Assembly: GCF_007750855.1 (NCBI RefSeq)
Contig: NZ_CP036291.1
Coordinates: 1,612,001 to 1,676,000 of the forward strand
DNA: 64,000 nucleotides
Source of the DNA: Pirellulimonas nuda
GTDB lineage: Bacteria; Planctomycetota; Planctomycetia; Pirellulales; Lacipirellulaceae
Direction of reading: 5' to 3'
In this document: in pieces, positions 44,267-52,806 of the stretch
Numbering within the stretch: the stretch's first letter is position 1
Layout of the letters: each line of letters starts with the position of its first letter
The notes under the pieces: model-generated
The model's database searches: none
What the model was told of the DNA's origin: nothing
Seen by the model: the letters and a program-made list of their open reading frames with translations, nothing else
Program-made: the position numbers and the translations under genes

Positions 44267-45880
44267 CTACTCAACCCCCAGCTTGCGCTGCAGCTCTTCC
44301 AGCGGCACCCCTTTGGTTTCTGGCACCATCGTCAGCACCCACACCAACTGCAGCGCCATCATGCCGCAGAAGAAGGCGAAGATGGCCCCCGCCGGGAAGG
44401 CCCGCACGACCGGCGGGAACAGCAGCGTGATCAGTGCGGCGAATACCCAGTGCGTTCCTGAGCCGAACGCCTGGCCCGAGGCGCGGTGCTCGTTCGGGAA
44501 CACCTCAGAGATCAGCACCCAGATCACGGCCCCTTGGCCCACCGCGTGCGCGGCGATAAACGCAAAGATGCCGATCAGCACGATCAAACCGCCGGATCCC
44601 GCGAGCGACGACGCCTGACGCGCCGCAGCGCCGGCCGCATCGGCGACCGCCCTGGGGTCGTCGTCGGCAGGGAGCTGAGCCGGCTCGCCCTGGTATTCTG
44701 GGCCCGCGGACGACAGCGCTAGCGCCTTGCGCGCCGCGGCAGCGTCTTCCTGCAGCTTCGCCAGTTTCTCCCCCCCCACGTCGCCCGCAGACTCTGCGGT
44801 CGCTAGCGACTTGTAGGCCTCCTGCGCGGCGAGCGCGTCGGCGGCGACGCCAAAGGGTGTGGCGTTTGCATAGAAGGTCGCTGAGATCACCCCCAACGAC
44901 GCGATGTAGCCTACCGAGCCGATCACGAGCAGCGTGCGTCTGCCCAGGCGGTCGATCAGCCACAGCCCGAGCATGGTAAACACCAGATTGGTGACGCCGA
45001 TGCCGACCGAGCGGATCTGCGCCGCTTGCTCGCCGAGCCCGGTCATTCCGAGGATGCGTGGGGCGTAGTACAGCACCGCGTTGATGCCCGACATCTGGTT
45101 GAAGAAAGCGACCAAGAACGCCAGCATGATCGGCCGCATCAGCCGGCGGCTCCAGAACGGCGTGTGGACGTTGTGGTGCGTGGCGTCTTCTCCGACGTGG
45201 TGAGCGATCGAGGCCGCCATGGCGTCGAGCGTCTGGGCGTCGGCCTCGGGGTTCACCTCGCCCAGCACCGCGCGACCCGCGTCGCGGTCGCCGCGGATGT
45301 TGATCAGCCAGCGGGGGCTCTCGGGGATGCGCAGGCAGAGCAGAGTGTAGGCGAGCGCGGGGATCGCCTCGATCCCCAGCATCCAGCGCCAGTTGTTCTC
45401 GCCGACGTTCTCGAGCATAGCGTTCGAGAGGAAGGCGATCAGGATCCCCAGCACGATGTTGAACTGGAACATCCCGGTCAGCCGGCCGCGGAACTCGGCC
45501 GGGGCGATCTCGGTGATGTAGAGCGGGGCGGCGACGGTTGAGATGCCGACGCCCACGCCGCCGATGAAGCGGGCCAGCGCAAACGTGTAGACGTCGGTCG
45601 CCAGGCCCGACCAGACCGCCGAGACGAAGTAGAGCATCCCAATGGAGGTGAGCGTCGCCTTGCGGCCGAAGCGGTCGGTAGGCACGCCGCCGGCCAGCGC
45701 GCCGAGCACCGTCCCCCACAACGCCGAGCTGGTCGCCATGCCGTGCAGCCAGTCGCTCAAACCCCAGATCGACTGGATCTTCTGCTCGGCGCCAGAGATG
45801 ACTACGGTGTCGAAGCCGAACAGGAACCCGCCGAGCGAGGCGGTGACCGCGCTGGCGAGGAGTTTGCCGGAGAGTTTCAT
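44267..45880 (-). CDS. Sugar porter of the major facilitator superfamily
   Basis: 537 residues with 12 predicted helices. Sugar porter signatures are visible: GGFLFGFDTVVISGAE near the N-terminus, DRFGRKATL, RFIGGVGVGIS, PESPRWL, NQMSGINAVLYYAPRI, DRLGRRTLL and VPETKGVPLEEL at the end. It imports a hexose or pentose. An insertion of about 90 residues, Ala-rich and charged (for example EKLAKLQEDAAAARKALALS), lies between helices 9 and 10, where the family has a short loop. ATG 45880 places the first helix correctly; the upstream ribosome site is weak. Confidence 0.93.
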   Translation of the reverse strand: MKLSGKLLASAVTASLGGFLFGFDTVVISGAEQKIQSIWGLSDWLHGMATSSALWGTVLGALAGGVPTDRFGRKATLTSIGMLYFVSAVWSGLATDVYTFALARFIGGVGVGISTVAAPLYITEIAPAEFRGRLTGMFQFNIVLGILIAFLSNAMLENVGENNWRWMLGIEAIPALAYTLLCLRIPESPRWLINIRGDRDAGRAVLGEVNPEADAQTLDAMAASIAHHVGEDATHHNVHTPFWSRRLMRPIMLAFLVAFFNQMSGINAVLYYAPRILGMTGLGEQAAQIRSVGIGVTNLVFTMLGLWLIDRLGRRTLLVIGSVGYIASLGVISATFYANATPFGVAADALAAQEAYKSLATAESAGDVGGEKLAKLQEDAAAARKALALSSAGPEYQGEPAQLPADDDPRAVADAAGAAARQASSLAGSGGLIVLIGIFAFIAAHAVGQGAVIWVLISEVFPNEHRASGQAFGSGTHWVFAALITLLFPPVVRAFPAGAIFAFFCGMMALQLVWVLTMVPETKGVPLEELQRKLGVE

Positions 45881-46081
45881 AGCTAGTCGGGGTAGAGCAG
45901 GGGAAGCGATAAGACGTCCGGGACGACCCGCCCGCGGGGCCACTCCCGTCGGATCTGGGGAGTCGATCACCGGCGCCGGCGCGGGCGTCCGCACATTCTG
46001 GCCGAGAAAGCCCGCGGAGACAAACGCCGGCAAGACGCCGGTGGGTGGGCTCAAGAGGCCGCCAGAGAATCGGACCTACGC

Positions 46082-48838
46082 TTAGCGTCGGCGCCAGCCG
46101 GCCCACGATGCGATTGTCGCCGCCGTGATAAGCAACCACGAGCCGGGCTCGGGCGTGGCAGACGCCGAAACGCTGCCTCCGGGAAGAGGGAGCCCGAACG
46201 CGGCCCTCCAGATCAAGAGGTCGTTCGCGTCGATTATCCCGCTGCCGTCGGCATCGGCGCCGGCGAACGAAGCGACCGGCTGGCTGAGCGTGTCGCGCCA
46301 GACCGAGTAGTCGGCGGCGTCGACCGCCCCATCGCTGTTAAAGTCACCCGGAACGATCCCGGGGCCGAGCCCGGCCGACAGCGTTGCGTAGTCGTCGGCG
46401 TCGACGTCCCCGTCGCCATCCGTGTCGCCGTCTCCCCAACCCGCGCCCGAGCTTTGGCCGAAGCGCAGCAGCAGGCCGGCCGCGTCCGCGCGGTCTACGT
46501 GGCCGTCAAGGTCGAGGTCGCCGTACGAGGTCGCGTGGCCGGCGACCAGGGGGAAGATCACGTCGAGCCAAACATCGACGTCCTCGGAGTCGATCGTTGC
46601 GTCGGGGAGCGCAAGGTTGTACAGCGACGCCGGCCCGGCGGTTGAGCCGTACGCGGCCGTGATGAGGTCGATGTCGTCTGCGTCGAGCGCCTGGTCGCCA
46701 TCGAAATCGCCCAGCAGGCCGGCGACAGACGACGTTGAGGCAGCGAACGCGTCGATCTCGACGGTCCCGCCGTCCACTGTGCTAATGCCGAGCATGCTAT
46801 TGAGGGGGACCGGCGTCGCGAGCCCGAACTGGCCGCTGAAGAAGAAGCTGCCGCCTGCAGCGCCGGCTTGCAGGCTGAACTGCCCCGTCTCCGCGTCGAA
46901 CGCCACCTGCAGTTCGTTCCAATCGCCGCCAACAGCGGCGCGGCCCGTCGCGGAAAAGACCTCGGTTTCCTGCCCGTCGATCACCTGCACGACGCGGGCA
47001 ATACCCACGGCGCCGTTCACGAGCTCGGCCCGGAGGTAGTTCTCTGCGTCTTCGTACCCGAAAACAACCCCGGCCGACTCTCCCACGCCAGCAAAGCGGG
47101 CCCGCAGCGACGCGGAGAACGCCTGCCCGCTTTGCACGAACAGCGCGTCGTGGGTAGCAACGGCAAGGCCCCCGTTGGGGCCCTGCACCTGGTTACCGCC
47201 CAGCGTGAAGTCGCCGCCGCCGGCGCCCAGCACCCGCGTCTTCCAATCGGGGTCGCGGTCGAGCGGGCCCTGCTTGCCCACGTACTCGACCGGGTTGCTG
47301 GCCAGGTCGTCCGTACGGAGGTTGAAGAGGGTGAACCCGTCCGAAACGGAATCCCCTTCGGCGGCCAGCGTTTGCAGCGGCGTGTCCTGGTCTTCGGTCC
47401 GCACCGCCCAAGCTCGGAGCGCCGTGTGCAGCCGGTTCCAGGTCGCCCGCTGGGCTGGATTGTCCATCAGGTCGGAGGTCTCCCAGACATCGCCGGCGGT
47501 GTGGTAGAGCTCGAACTGTGGCGGCGCCGTATTGAACCGTCCGTTGTGCACCTGCGCCAGCATCTCGAACTCTTGGGGGTACTGCGCGCTGTTCTGGACG
47601 ATCTCTCGGTACGACTGCGTGGCGTACTGGAAGTTGGAGTTTGGGTTGTTCTTTGTTTTCCAAACATCTACGTTCACTTGGCGGGCCGAGTTGAGGTCGT
47701 GCCGGTAGATGAGCCGGTGCTGGCCGTCGTAGATGGATCGTTCTTGCTGACCCCCGCCATCTTCTTTGTTCGTGGCGACTTCGCCGACCACGTACTGGCG
47801 GAACGGGGCGTCAGCCGGCGGCGCCGAATCCAGCAGCGGAACGAGTGATTGGCCGTGCTCAAGCGTCGGACGCTCGATCCCCGCCAGGTCCAGCAGCGTC
47901 GGCATCAGGTCGACGGCCGAGACCAGCGAGTCCTCTACCACGTCGTGCCGGAAACCCGGGCCGCTGATGCTCAGGACGGTTCGTAGGCCGAAGTCGTGCG
48001 GCGACATCTTCCCGCGGTGCAATCCGGGGCCGTGGTCGCCCAGGAAGACCACGATGGTGTCCCCCGCTAGGTTGCGGTTGTCGAAGGTCTGCATGATGTC
48101 GCCGACCACCTCGTCGGCCGCCTCAACGGCGCTGAGGTACTTCGCCCAGTTGCTGCGTCCGGCGGCGGTGTTAGGCAGGTGCCCCGGCGGAGTGACGGCC
48201 TCCATATCGGCGATGGAGTGTCCGTCCGAGCTGAAGGGCTGATGGGGGTTGTTGATGTTTGCCATGTAGAACCATGGCTCGTTCCCCGCGGCGTTGAGGA
48301 AGCTGTTGAAGGAGCCCCCCGACGGGTCCGCCGCGTTCCAGCTATCAAAGGGGAACTGGTGGTTCTGAGCCACATGCAGTTTGTGCGTGACCCCGCTGTA
48401 GTAGCCGGCCGCGTCGAGCTGCTGGATCAGCGTGGGTAGTTCTTCGTGGATGCGCGCGTTGCGGTACAGGCTGTTGCCCGCAGCGATTGCTTGGTCCTCG
48501 GCGAGGGTTTTCGGGCCGTTGATGTTGGTTGTGTTCTGACGGATCCCGTTGGTGTGGCCGAGCAGCCCGGTGTAGATGGCTGCTTTGCTCGCGGAGCAGA
48601 CGGGTGTCGCGACAAACGCATTGGTAAAGGCGACGCCTGCCTCTAGCAAGGCGTCCATGTGCGGCGTCTGCAGGCCGCCGGCGCCGTACTGTGCGAACGC
48701 GGGGTGACTTACCTGCGCTCCCTGGTCCTCGGTGAGGATGAACAGGATGTTGGGCCTGTCCGCGGCGCTGGCGGGCTGCGTCATCGCAACGGCCGCCAGC
48801 AGCACCGGCCAAGTCGATCGGCAGCATTGATGGGTCAC
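46082..48838 (-). CDS. Sulfatase-like protein with CSASK motif, dockerin-like repeats and PEP-CTERM
   Basis: 918 residues. The GTG start overlaps the stop of the upstream sulfatase gene (GTGA), so the two are translationally coupled. After a signal peptide (about 1-26) the sulfatase domain has TEDQG in place of TDDQG, CSASK (C81-K85) in place of CxPxR or CxAxR, and THKLHVA in place of GKWHLG. HRGKMSPHDFG and FLGDHGPG are conserved. A lectin-like beta-sandwich covers about 560-700. Several EF-hand-like dockerin repeats follow (DFDGDQALDADDIDLI; DFNSDGAVDAADYSVWR). The C-terminus is a PEP-CTERM sorting signal (TPEPGSWLLITAA, then GWRRR). Enzyme activity is uncertain because of the altered active site. 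Confidence 0.9.
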   Translation of the reverse strand: MTHQCCRSTWPVLLAAVAMTQPASAADRPNILFILTEDQGAQVSHPAFAQYGAGGLQTPHMDALLEAGVAFTNAFVATPVCSASKAAIYTGLLGHTNGIRQNTTNINGPKTLAEDQAIAAGNSLYRNARIHEELPTLIQQLDAAGYYSGVTHKLHVAQNHQFPFDSWNAADPSGGSFNSFLNAAGNEPWFYMANINNPHQPFSSDGHSIADMEAVTPPGHLPNTAAGRSNWAKYLSAVEAADEVVGDIMQTFDNRNLAGDTIVVFLGDHGPGLHRGKMSPHDFGLRTVLSISGPGFRHDVVEDSLVSAVDLMPTLLDLAGIERPTLEHGQSLVPLLDSAPPADAPFRQYVVGEVATNKEDGGGQQERSIYDGQHRLIYRHDLNSARQVNVDVWKTKNNPNSNFQYATQSYREIVQNSAQYPQEFEMLAQVHNGRFNTAPPQFELYHTAGDVWETSDLMDNPAQRATWNRLHTALRAWAVRTEDQDTPLQTLAAEGDSVSDGFTLFNLRTDDLASNPVEYVGKQGPLDRDPDWKTRVLGAGGGDFTLGGNQVQGPNGGLAVATHDALFVQSGQAFSASLRARFAGVGESAGVVFGYEDAENYLRAELVNGAVGIARVVQVIDGQETEVFSATGRAAVGGDWNELQVAFDAETGQFSLQAGAAGGSFFFSGQFGLATPVPLNSMLGISTVDGGTVEIDAFAASTSSVAGLLGDFDGDQALDADDIDLITAAYGSTAGPASLYNLALPDATIDSEDVDVWLDVIFPLVAGHATSYGDLDLDGHVDRADAAGLLLRFGQSSGAGWGDGDTDGDGDVDADDYATLSAGLGPGIVPGDFNSDGAVDAADYSVWRDTLSQPVASFAGADADGSGIIDANDLLIWRAAFGLPLPGGSVSASATPEPGSWLLITAATIASWAGWRRR

Positions 48839-51162
48839 GGCTTGCCCTGTAGAGCAGAAGTGGTTGTCACGTCGCGGACGGCTTGGGATCGCCGGGCCGA
48901 TTCGACGGCGGGTTTGAGCTCGGTCTGCCACGCCCGGGCGTCGGCGTCGTCAATCACGTCGTCGGGGAGGGCGAGATTGAACTGCGATGACAACCCGGCA
49001 CTGGGTCCGTAGGCAGCCCTGAGCAGCGCGAGATCTGCGTCGTCCAAGAATCCGTCGCCGTCGAAGTCTCCCGGTCGGCCAAACGCCATCTCGACTCTGA
49101 CCTCGAAGCGATCGAACCGCGCCTCGCCGTTCCCAGCCGCTGCGACGCCGAACCGCCCACCCGGCAGAAGGGGCTGTTTCAAACGAAAGGCCGTCGAAGA
49201 CGAGCCCCCCGCGCTGCTCGAGTTCAGGGAAAGCAGCGCCTCAGTTGGGTTGTAGCTGACGCTAAGATCGCTCGTACCCGCGTGTCCGGTAAGAGTCTTG
49301 ACCGTCTCGGACTGATTGTCACGAACGCGACGGAGCCTTACGGACGAGGATTGTGGATCGGCCGTCGTCTCGGCCTGAAACACGTAGTAGTTCGCGTCGT
49401 CCTGCCAGCCGAACACTAGCCCCGCAGTGCTCTCGGGGCCGTCGACCCGCACACGCAGCGATGCCCGAAAAGACTGCCCGGGTGTTGCCTCTGGCGCGTC
49501 GTGCGTGGCGAGCGTTGTTTCGCCCGGCGCCTTGGCGACAAGCTCGCCCCCATCAAACTCAAAGCCTTCTCCGCGGCGCGCCGTCCAGTCCGGATCGTCG
49601 CTGAGCCAACCCTCCTTCCCGAGATATACAACCCGCTCCTGCGGACGGCCGTTGTGATGGACTTTGAACGCGTCAAAATCGTCCGACACCTCTTCGCCGT
49701 AGCCACCGACCGTCTGCAGGCTGGTGTCGCGGTCGTCGGTTTCAATCGCCCAGCGACGCAGCGCCGCGAACAGGCGGTTCTGCGTCGCCTGCAGGTCGGA
49801 CCTGTCGGCTAGGTTCTTCAGGTTGTCGACGTCGCCCGCCGACTGGTCGTACAGCTCGAACTGCGGCGGCTTGGTCTGGAACTGGCCATTGTTCACTTTG
49901 GCCAACAGGCGGAACTTGTCTGGGAACTCCGTGCGGCGGGCGATGATCTCTGAGTACGTGGGGGCGTTGCCCGTTTTGCCGTAGTCGTCCCACCACAGGT
50001 CGACGTTCACCTGGCAGGGCGCGTTGATCTTCTCGCGGTAGACCAGCCGATAGCGGCCGTCGAAGATGGTCCGTTCCTGGATGCCGGCGTTGGAGACTTG
50101 CGACGAGGAAACCTCTCCCACGACATAGGCGTGTGGGGGGGCGGCGCCCTCAGCGGGCGCCTGCTTCAGCAGCCCGGCCAGCGACACGCCGTGCAGCCTC
50201 TGCGGCGCGGCGATGCCGAGCAACTCGAGCAGTGTCGGCAGCAGGTCGATGGTGCAGACCGGCTGGCCGCACAATGCGTCTTGCCTCAGCCCGGGCCCGG
50301 CGATCCCCATCACCGTCCGCATGCCGAAGTCGTAGGGGCTCATCTTGCCTCGGTGCAAGCCGGGGCCGTGGTCGCCAAGGAACACAACGATTGTGTCCTC
50401 GAACTCGCCCTGCTTCTTGAGCAGCTCTAGCACGCCGGCGATCTTGTCGTCCGCGCGCTCGACGTCCGACAGGTACGCGGCCCACTCTTTGCGAGCGGTG
50501 GGCGTATCGGGGAACTGGCCGGGGACATCGACGTCGGCGGGATCGACCCGATCCGGCGCGCCGAACACGCGGTGTGGGTCGGAGACGTTTAATAGGATGA
50601 ACCACGGCTTCCCGGCGCTGCGGGCGTTTGCCGTGATCGTCTCCACCGAGCCGGCCGTCGCGGGCTTGAGCCAGTCGTCGTAGGGGAAGAGCTCGTTGGG
50701 GCCGATGTGCAGCTTGCCGGTGACGCCCGCGTGGTAGCCGGCTTGTTTGAGCAGCGTGACCAGCGTTGGCGTGCCCGCGACCACCGCCGCCTTGCGGTAC
50801 AGCGTCATGCCCTTCTCGGACGGCCTGATCTGTTCCGCCGGCTTGAAATAGTTGACCGTGTTCTGTCGCACGCCGTTGGCGTGGCCGTACAGGCCCGTGT
50901 AGATCGCGGCCTTGCTGGCGGAACAGACGGGCGTCGCGACGAAGGCCTCGGTGAAGGCCACGCCGGAGCGGAGGATGGCGTCCATCGCCGGCGTCTCGAC
51001 CCCCGCGCTGTGCTGATCCGCAAACGCTGGGTGGCTGGCCTGGGCGCCCTGGTCCTCGGTGAGAATGAATAGGAGGTTCGGTTGATCGGCGTGGACGGCG
51101 CCCGTGAACAAGGCCGCCAGCAAGCAGGCGTGCAGGGCAGGGGGGGAGAGGATGCGTTGCAT
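48835..51162 (-). CDS. Sulfatase-like protein with CSASK motif, paralogue of the next gene
   Basis: 775 residues. A signal peptide (about 1-25) is followed by TEDQG, then CSASK (C80-K84), TGKLHIGP, NVSDPHRVFG and FLGDHGPGLHRGKMSPYDFG. A lectin-like sandwich follows (AGLVFGWQDDANYYVFQAET), then one dockerin-like repeat (DFDGDGFLDDADLALLRAAYG without the usual pair), ending in a polar tail with no PEP-CTERM. It is a tandem paralogue of the gene it overlaps: both share the same altered motifs, which argues against random decay. Export to the periplasm is expected. Confidence 0.9.
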   Translation of the reverse strand: MQRILSPPALHACLLAALFTGAVHADQPNLLFILTEDQGAQASHPAFADQHSAGVETPAMDAILRSGVAFTEAFVATPVCSASKAAIYTGLYGHANGVRQNTVNYFKPAEQIRPSEKGMTLYRKAAVVAGTPTLVTLLKQAGYHAGVTGKLHIGPNELFPYDDWLKPATAGSVETITANARSAGKPWFILLNVSDPHRVFGAPDRVDPADVDVPGQFPDTPTARKEWAAYLSDVERADDKIAGVLELLKKQGEFEDTIVVFLGDHGPGLHRGKMSPYDFGMRTVMGIAGPGLRQDALCGQPVCTIDLLPTLLELLGIAAPQRLHGVSLAGLLKQAPAEGAAPPHAYVVGEVSSSQVSNAGIQERTIFDGRYRLVYREKINAPCQVNVDLWWDDYGKTGNAPTYSEIIARRTEFPDKFRLLAKVNNGQFQTKPPQFELYDQSAGDVDNLKNLADRSDLQATQNRLFAALRRWAIETDDRDTSLQTVGGYGEEVSDDFDAFKVHHNGRPQERVVYLGKEGWLSDDPDWTARRGEGFEFDGGELVAKAPGETTLATHDAPEATPGQSFRASLRVRVDGPESTAGLVFGWQDDANYYVFQAETTADPQSSSVRLRRVRDNQSETVKTLTGHAGTSDLSVSYNPTEALLSLNSSSAGGSSSTAFRLKQPLLPGGRFGVAAAGNGEARFDRFEVRVEMAFGRPGDFDGDGFLDDADLALLRAAYGPSAGLSSQFNLALPDDVIDDADARAWQTELKPAVESARRSQAVRDVTTTSALQGKP

Positions 51163-51228
51163 GGGAACCGGGCTGTCGCGCCGAACCAGGGTGTGGGAAA
51201 TCCAGGGGGCCGTTGCGGAATGGTTTCC

Positions 51229-52281
51229 CTACGGGGCCACGACGCTGACAATCTCGCCATCGTTGCGGATGCCCAGCCGCTGGTACGCGCCGAGCAGCTC
51301 GGTGCGGAGCGGAAGCGCCTCTTGGCCGGCCGGGGGCCGCCAGTCGATCGTACCATCGCCGCCGCCCGAGTCTTGCCCCTCGCTGGGGCGGGTGACATTC
51401 GATTCAATGTCCTCACTGATAAGGTGGACCGACCCGTCGCACATGGCGAAGTTGGCGCCCCCCGGGTGGAGGCTCGCGAAGCCCTCGCCGCAGTGGTCCG
51501 TCGCTGCGGGCAGTGACCCGTCTGCGTTGGGCTGCGGGAAGTCGTTGATCGGCACGCTGGTGCGTCCAACCACGTAGTACGGCCCGCTGATGGAGCGGCC
51601 CGTCTTCTGCCCGGCGCCGAACCACACCCCGGACTCGCAGGCGCGTTCCGTCGGCCTCTCGCCGATCAGTATCGTGTGGCTTGCGCCGTCGGTGATCTTG
51701 CGTAGAGAGATCTTGCTGTTTCCGAACATCACGCCGTTGTTCGGCCCGCAGCTTCCGCTGGTGTCGCAAGAGAAGTCGTAGTGACCCATGCTGGCGAGGT
51801 AGTTGCTCTTGGGCCAATTCTGGCCCCCGAACTCCTTCCTCTGAGTGCCGCCGCCCCCCGTCTCGAGAACGCCGGTCGTGGGATCGGAGGGGCAGATCAT
51901 CGCCGACTGCTCGGACGCGAGCGCCTGCTTGATCGCCGCGTTCTTCAACGCCTCGTTCAGTGTCTGCCTCTCGGGCTGCGCCAGGTCGGTCACGGCGCTT
52001 GCCTCGATGTAGGGAGCGATGTAGACGCCCCAGCCCCACGACTGGAACGTGCTGTCGCTGGGAGCGTCCCACCCCTTGGGGAAAGCCCCTCGCGTGTCGT
52101 GGTGCTGGATCGAAGCGAGCGCAAGCTGCTTGAGGTTGTTGGTGCACTGGCTCCGGCGTGCGGCTTCGCGAGCAGCCTGCACCGCCGGCAGCAACAGCGC
52201 CACCAAGATGCCGATGATCGCAATCACGACCAGCAGCTCGACCAGCGTAAACGCGATGCGACACTTACTTCTTTGGTACAT
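51229..52281 (-). CDS. DUF1559 pilin-like protein with H-X9-DG motif
   Basis: 350 residues. Prepilin leader and helix ([20 protein letters not shown]), the conserved ARRSQCTNNLKQLALA stretch, and an exact H-X9-DG motif near the C-terminus (His in SLHPGGANF, Asp-Gly in CDGSV). AAGGA lies six bases before the ATG. Its start overlaps the end of the preceding lipoprotein gene by 17 bases, the usual planctomycete pairing of a small lipoprotein with a DUF1559 protein. The sulfatase pair follows 66 bases downstream, so all four may share a transcript. Confidence 0.93.
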   Translation of the reverse strand: MYQRSKCRIAFTLVELLVVIAIIGILVALLLPAVQAAREAARRSQCTNNLKQLALASIQHHDTRGAFPKGWDAPSDSTFQSWGWGVYIAPYIEASAVTDLAQPERQTLNEALKNAAIKQALASEQSAMICPSDPTTGVLETGGGGTQRKEFGGQNWPKSNYLASMGHYDFSCDTSGSCGPNNGVMFGNSKISLRKITDGASHTILIGERPTERACESGVWFGAGQKTGRSISGPYYVVGRTSVPINDFPQPNADGSLPAATDHCGEGFASLHPGGANFAMCDGSVHLISEDIESNVTRPSEGQDSGGGDGTIDWRPPAGQEALPLRTELLGAYQRLGIRNDGEIVSVVAP

Positions 52282-52681
52282 CGAAATCCTTCTGGGTGTC
52301 TGCCTGGGGCAAATCGATCTCCAGCTCGTAGGGCCGCCGGATGAGCGGCTTGCCGATCGGCGTGATCTCGCTGATGGTTCTCCCGTCGGTCACCATCACG
52401 GTTACGTAGTAGGCGCCTCCGACGACCCCTTGGCCTGGGGCTGTTTCGTAGCGCCCCTCAAAGATCCGCGCCACCGACCGCGGCCCGGTGTTTTCTTTGG
52501 CTTTGTCGGGCTGGAACACTACTTCTCCCCCAGGCGCCGGCTGCCCCGCCAGCGTTACGACGCCCGAGACCTTGTACTTCGGCGGCCCGCCGTCGCCGCA
52601 CCCGGCGGACAGCCCCGTGCACATTGTGACAACCAGGCCTATCCACCAACCACGCCGCACACCCATCGCTCGTCGCTCCAT
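52265..52681 (-). CDS. Small lipoprotein with carboxypeptidase-regulatory-like beta domain
   Basis: 138 residues. A lipoprotein signal ends LSAGC with lipidated Cys28. The body is a single beta-sandwich of the transthyretin-like type (YKVSGVVTLAGQPAPGGEVV, then YYVTVMVTDGR). GAGGAGAGG lies six bases before the ATG, which fixes the start. Such lipoproteins nearly always sit next to DUF1559 genes in planctomycetes and may anchor or process them; the mechanism is unknown. Confidence 0.85.
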   Translation of the reverse strand: MERRAMGVRRGWWIGLVVTMCTGLSAGCGDGGPPKYKVSGVVTLAGQPAPGGEVVFQPDKAKENTGPRSVARIFEGRYETAPGQGVVGGAYYVTVMVTDGRTISEITPIGKPLIRRPYELEIDLPQADTQKDFDVPKK

Positions 52682-52806
52682 TGCTATCCTCTCCTCGCTG
52701 GCGCCAGGGGAACCTGAGCCGAATGCGTAAGCGCCGGGTGGCCGGACTGCCTGGCTGGCGCCATCGGCTCATTCCCGGAGCCACAACGCTCGCTACAGAC
52801 AACTCG

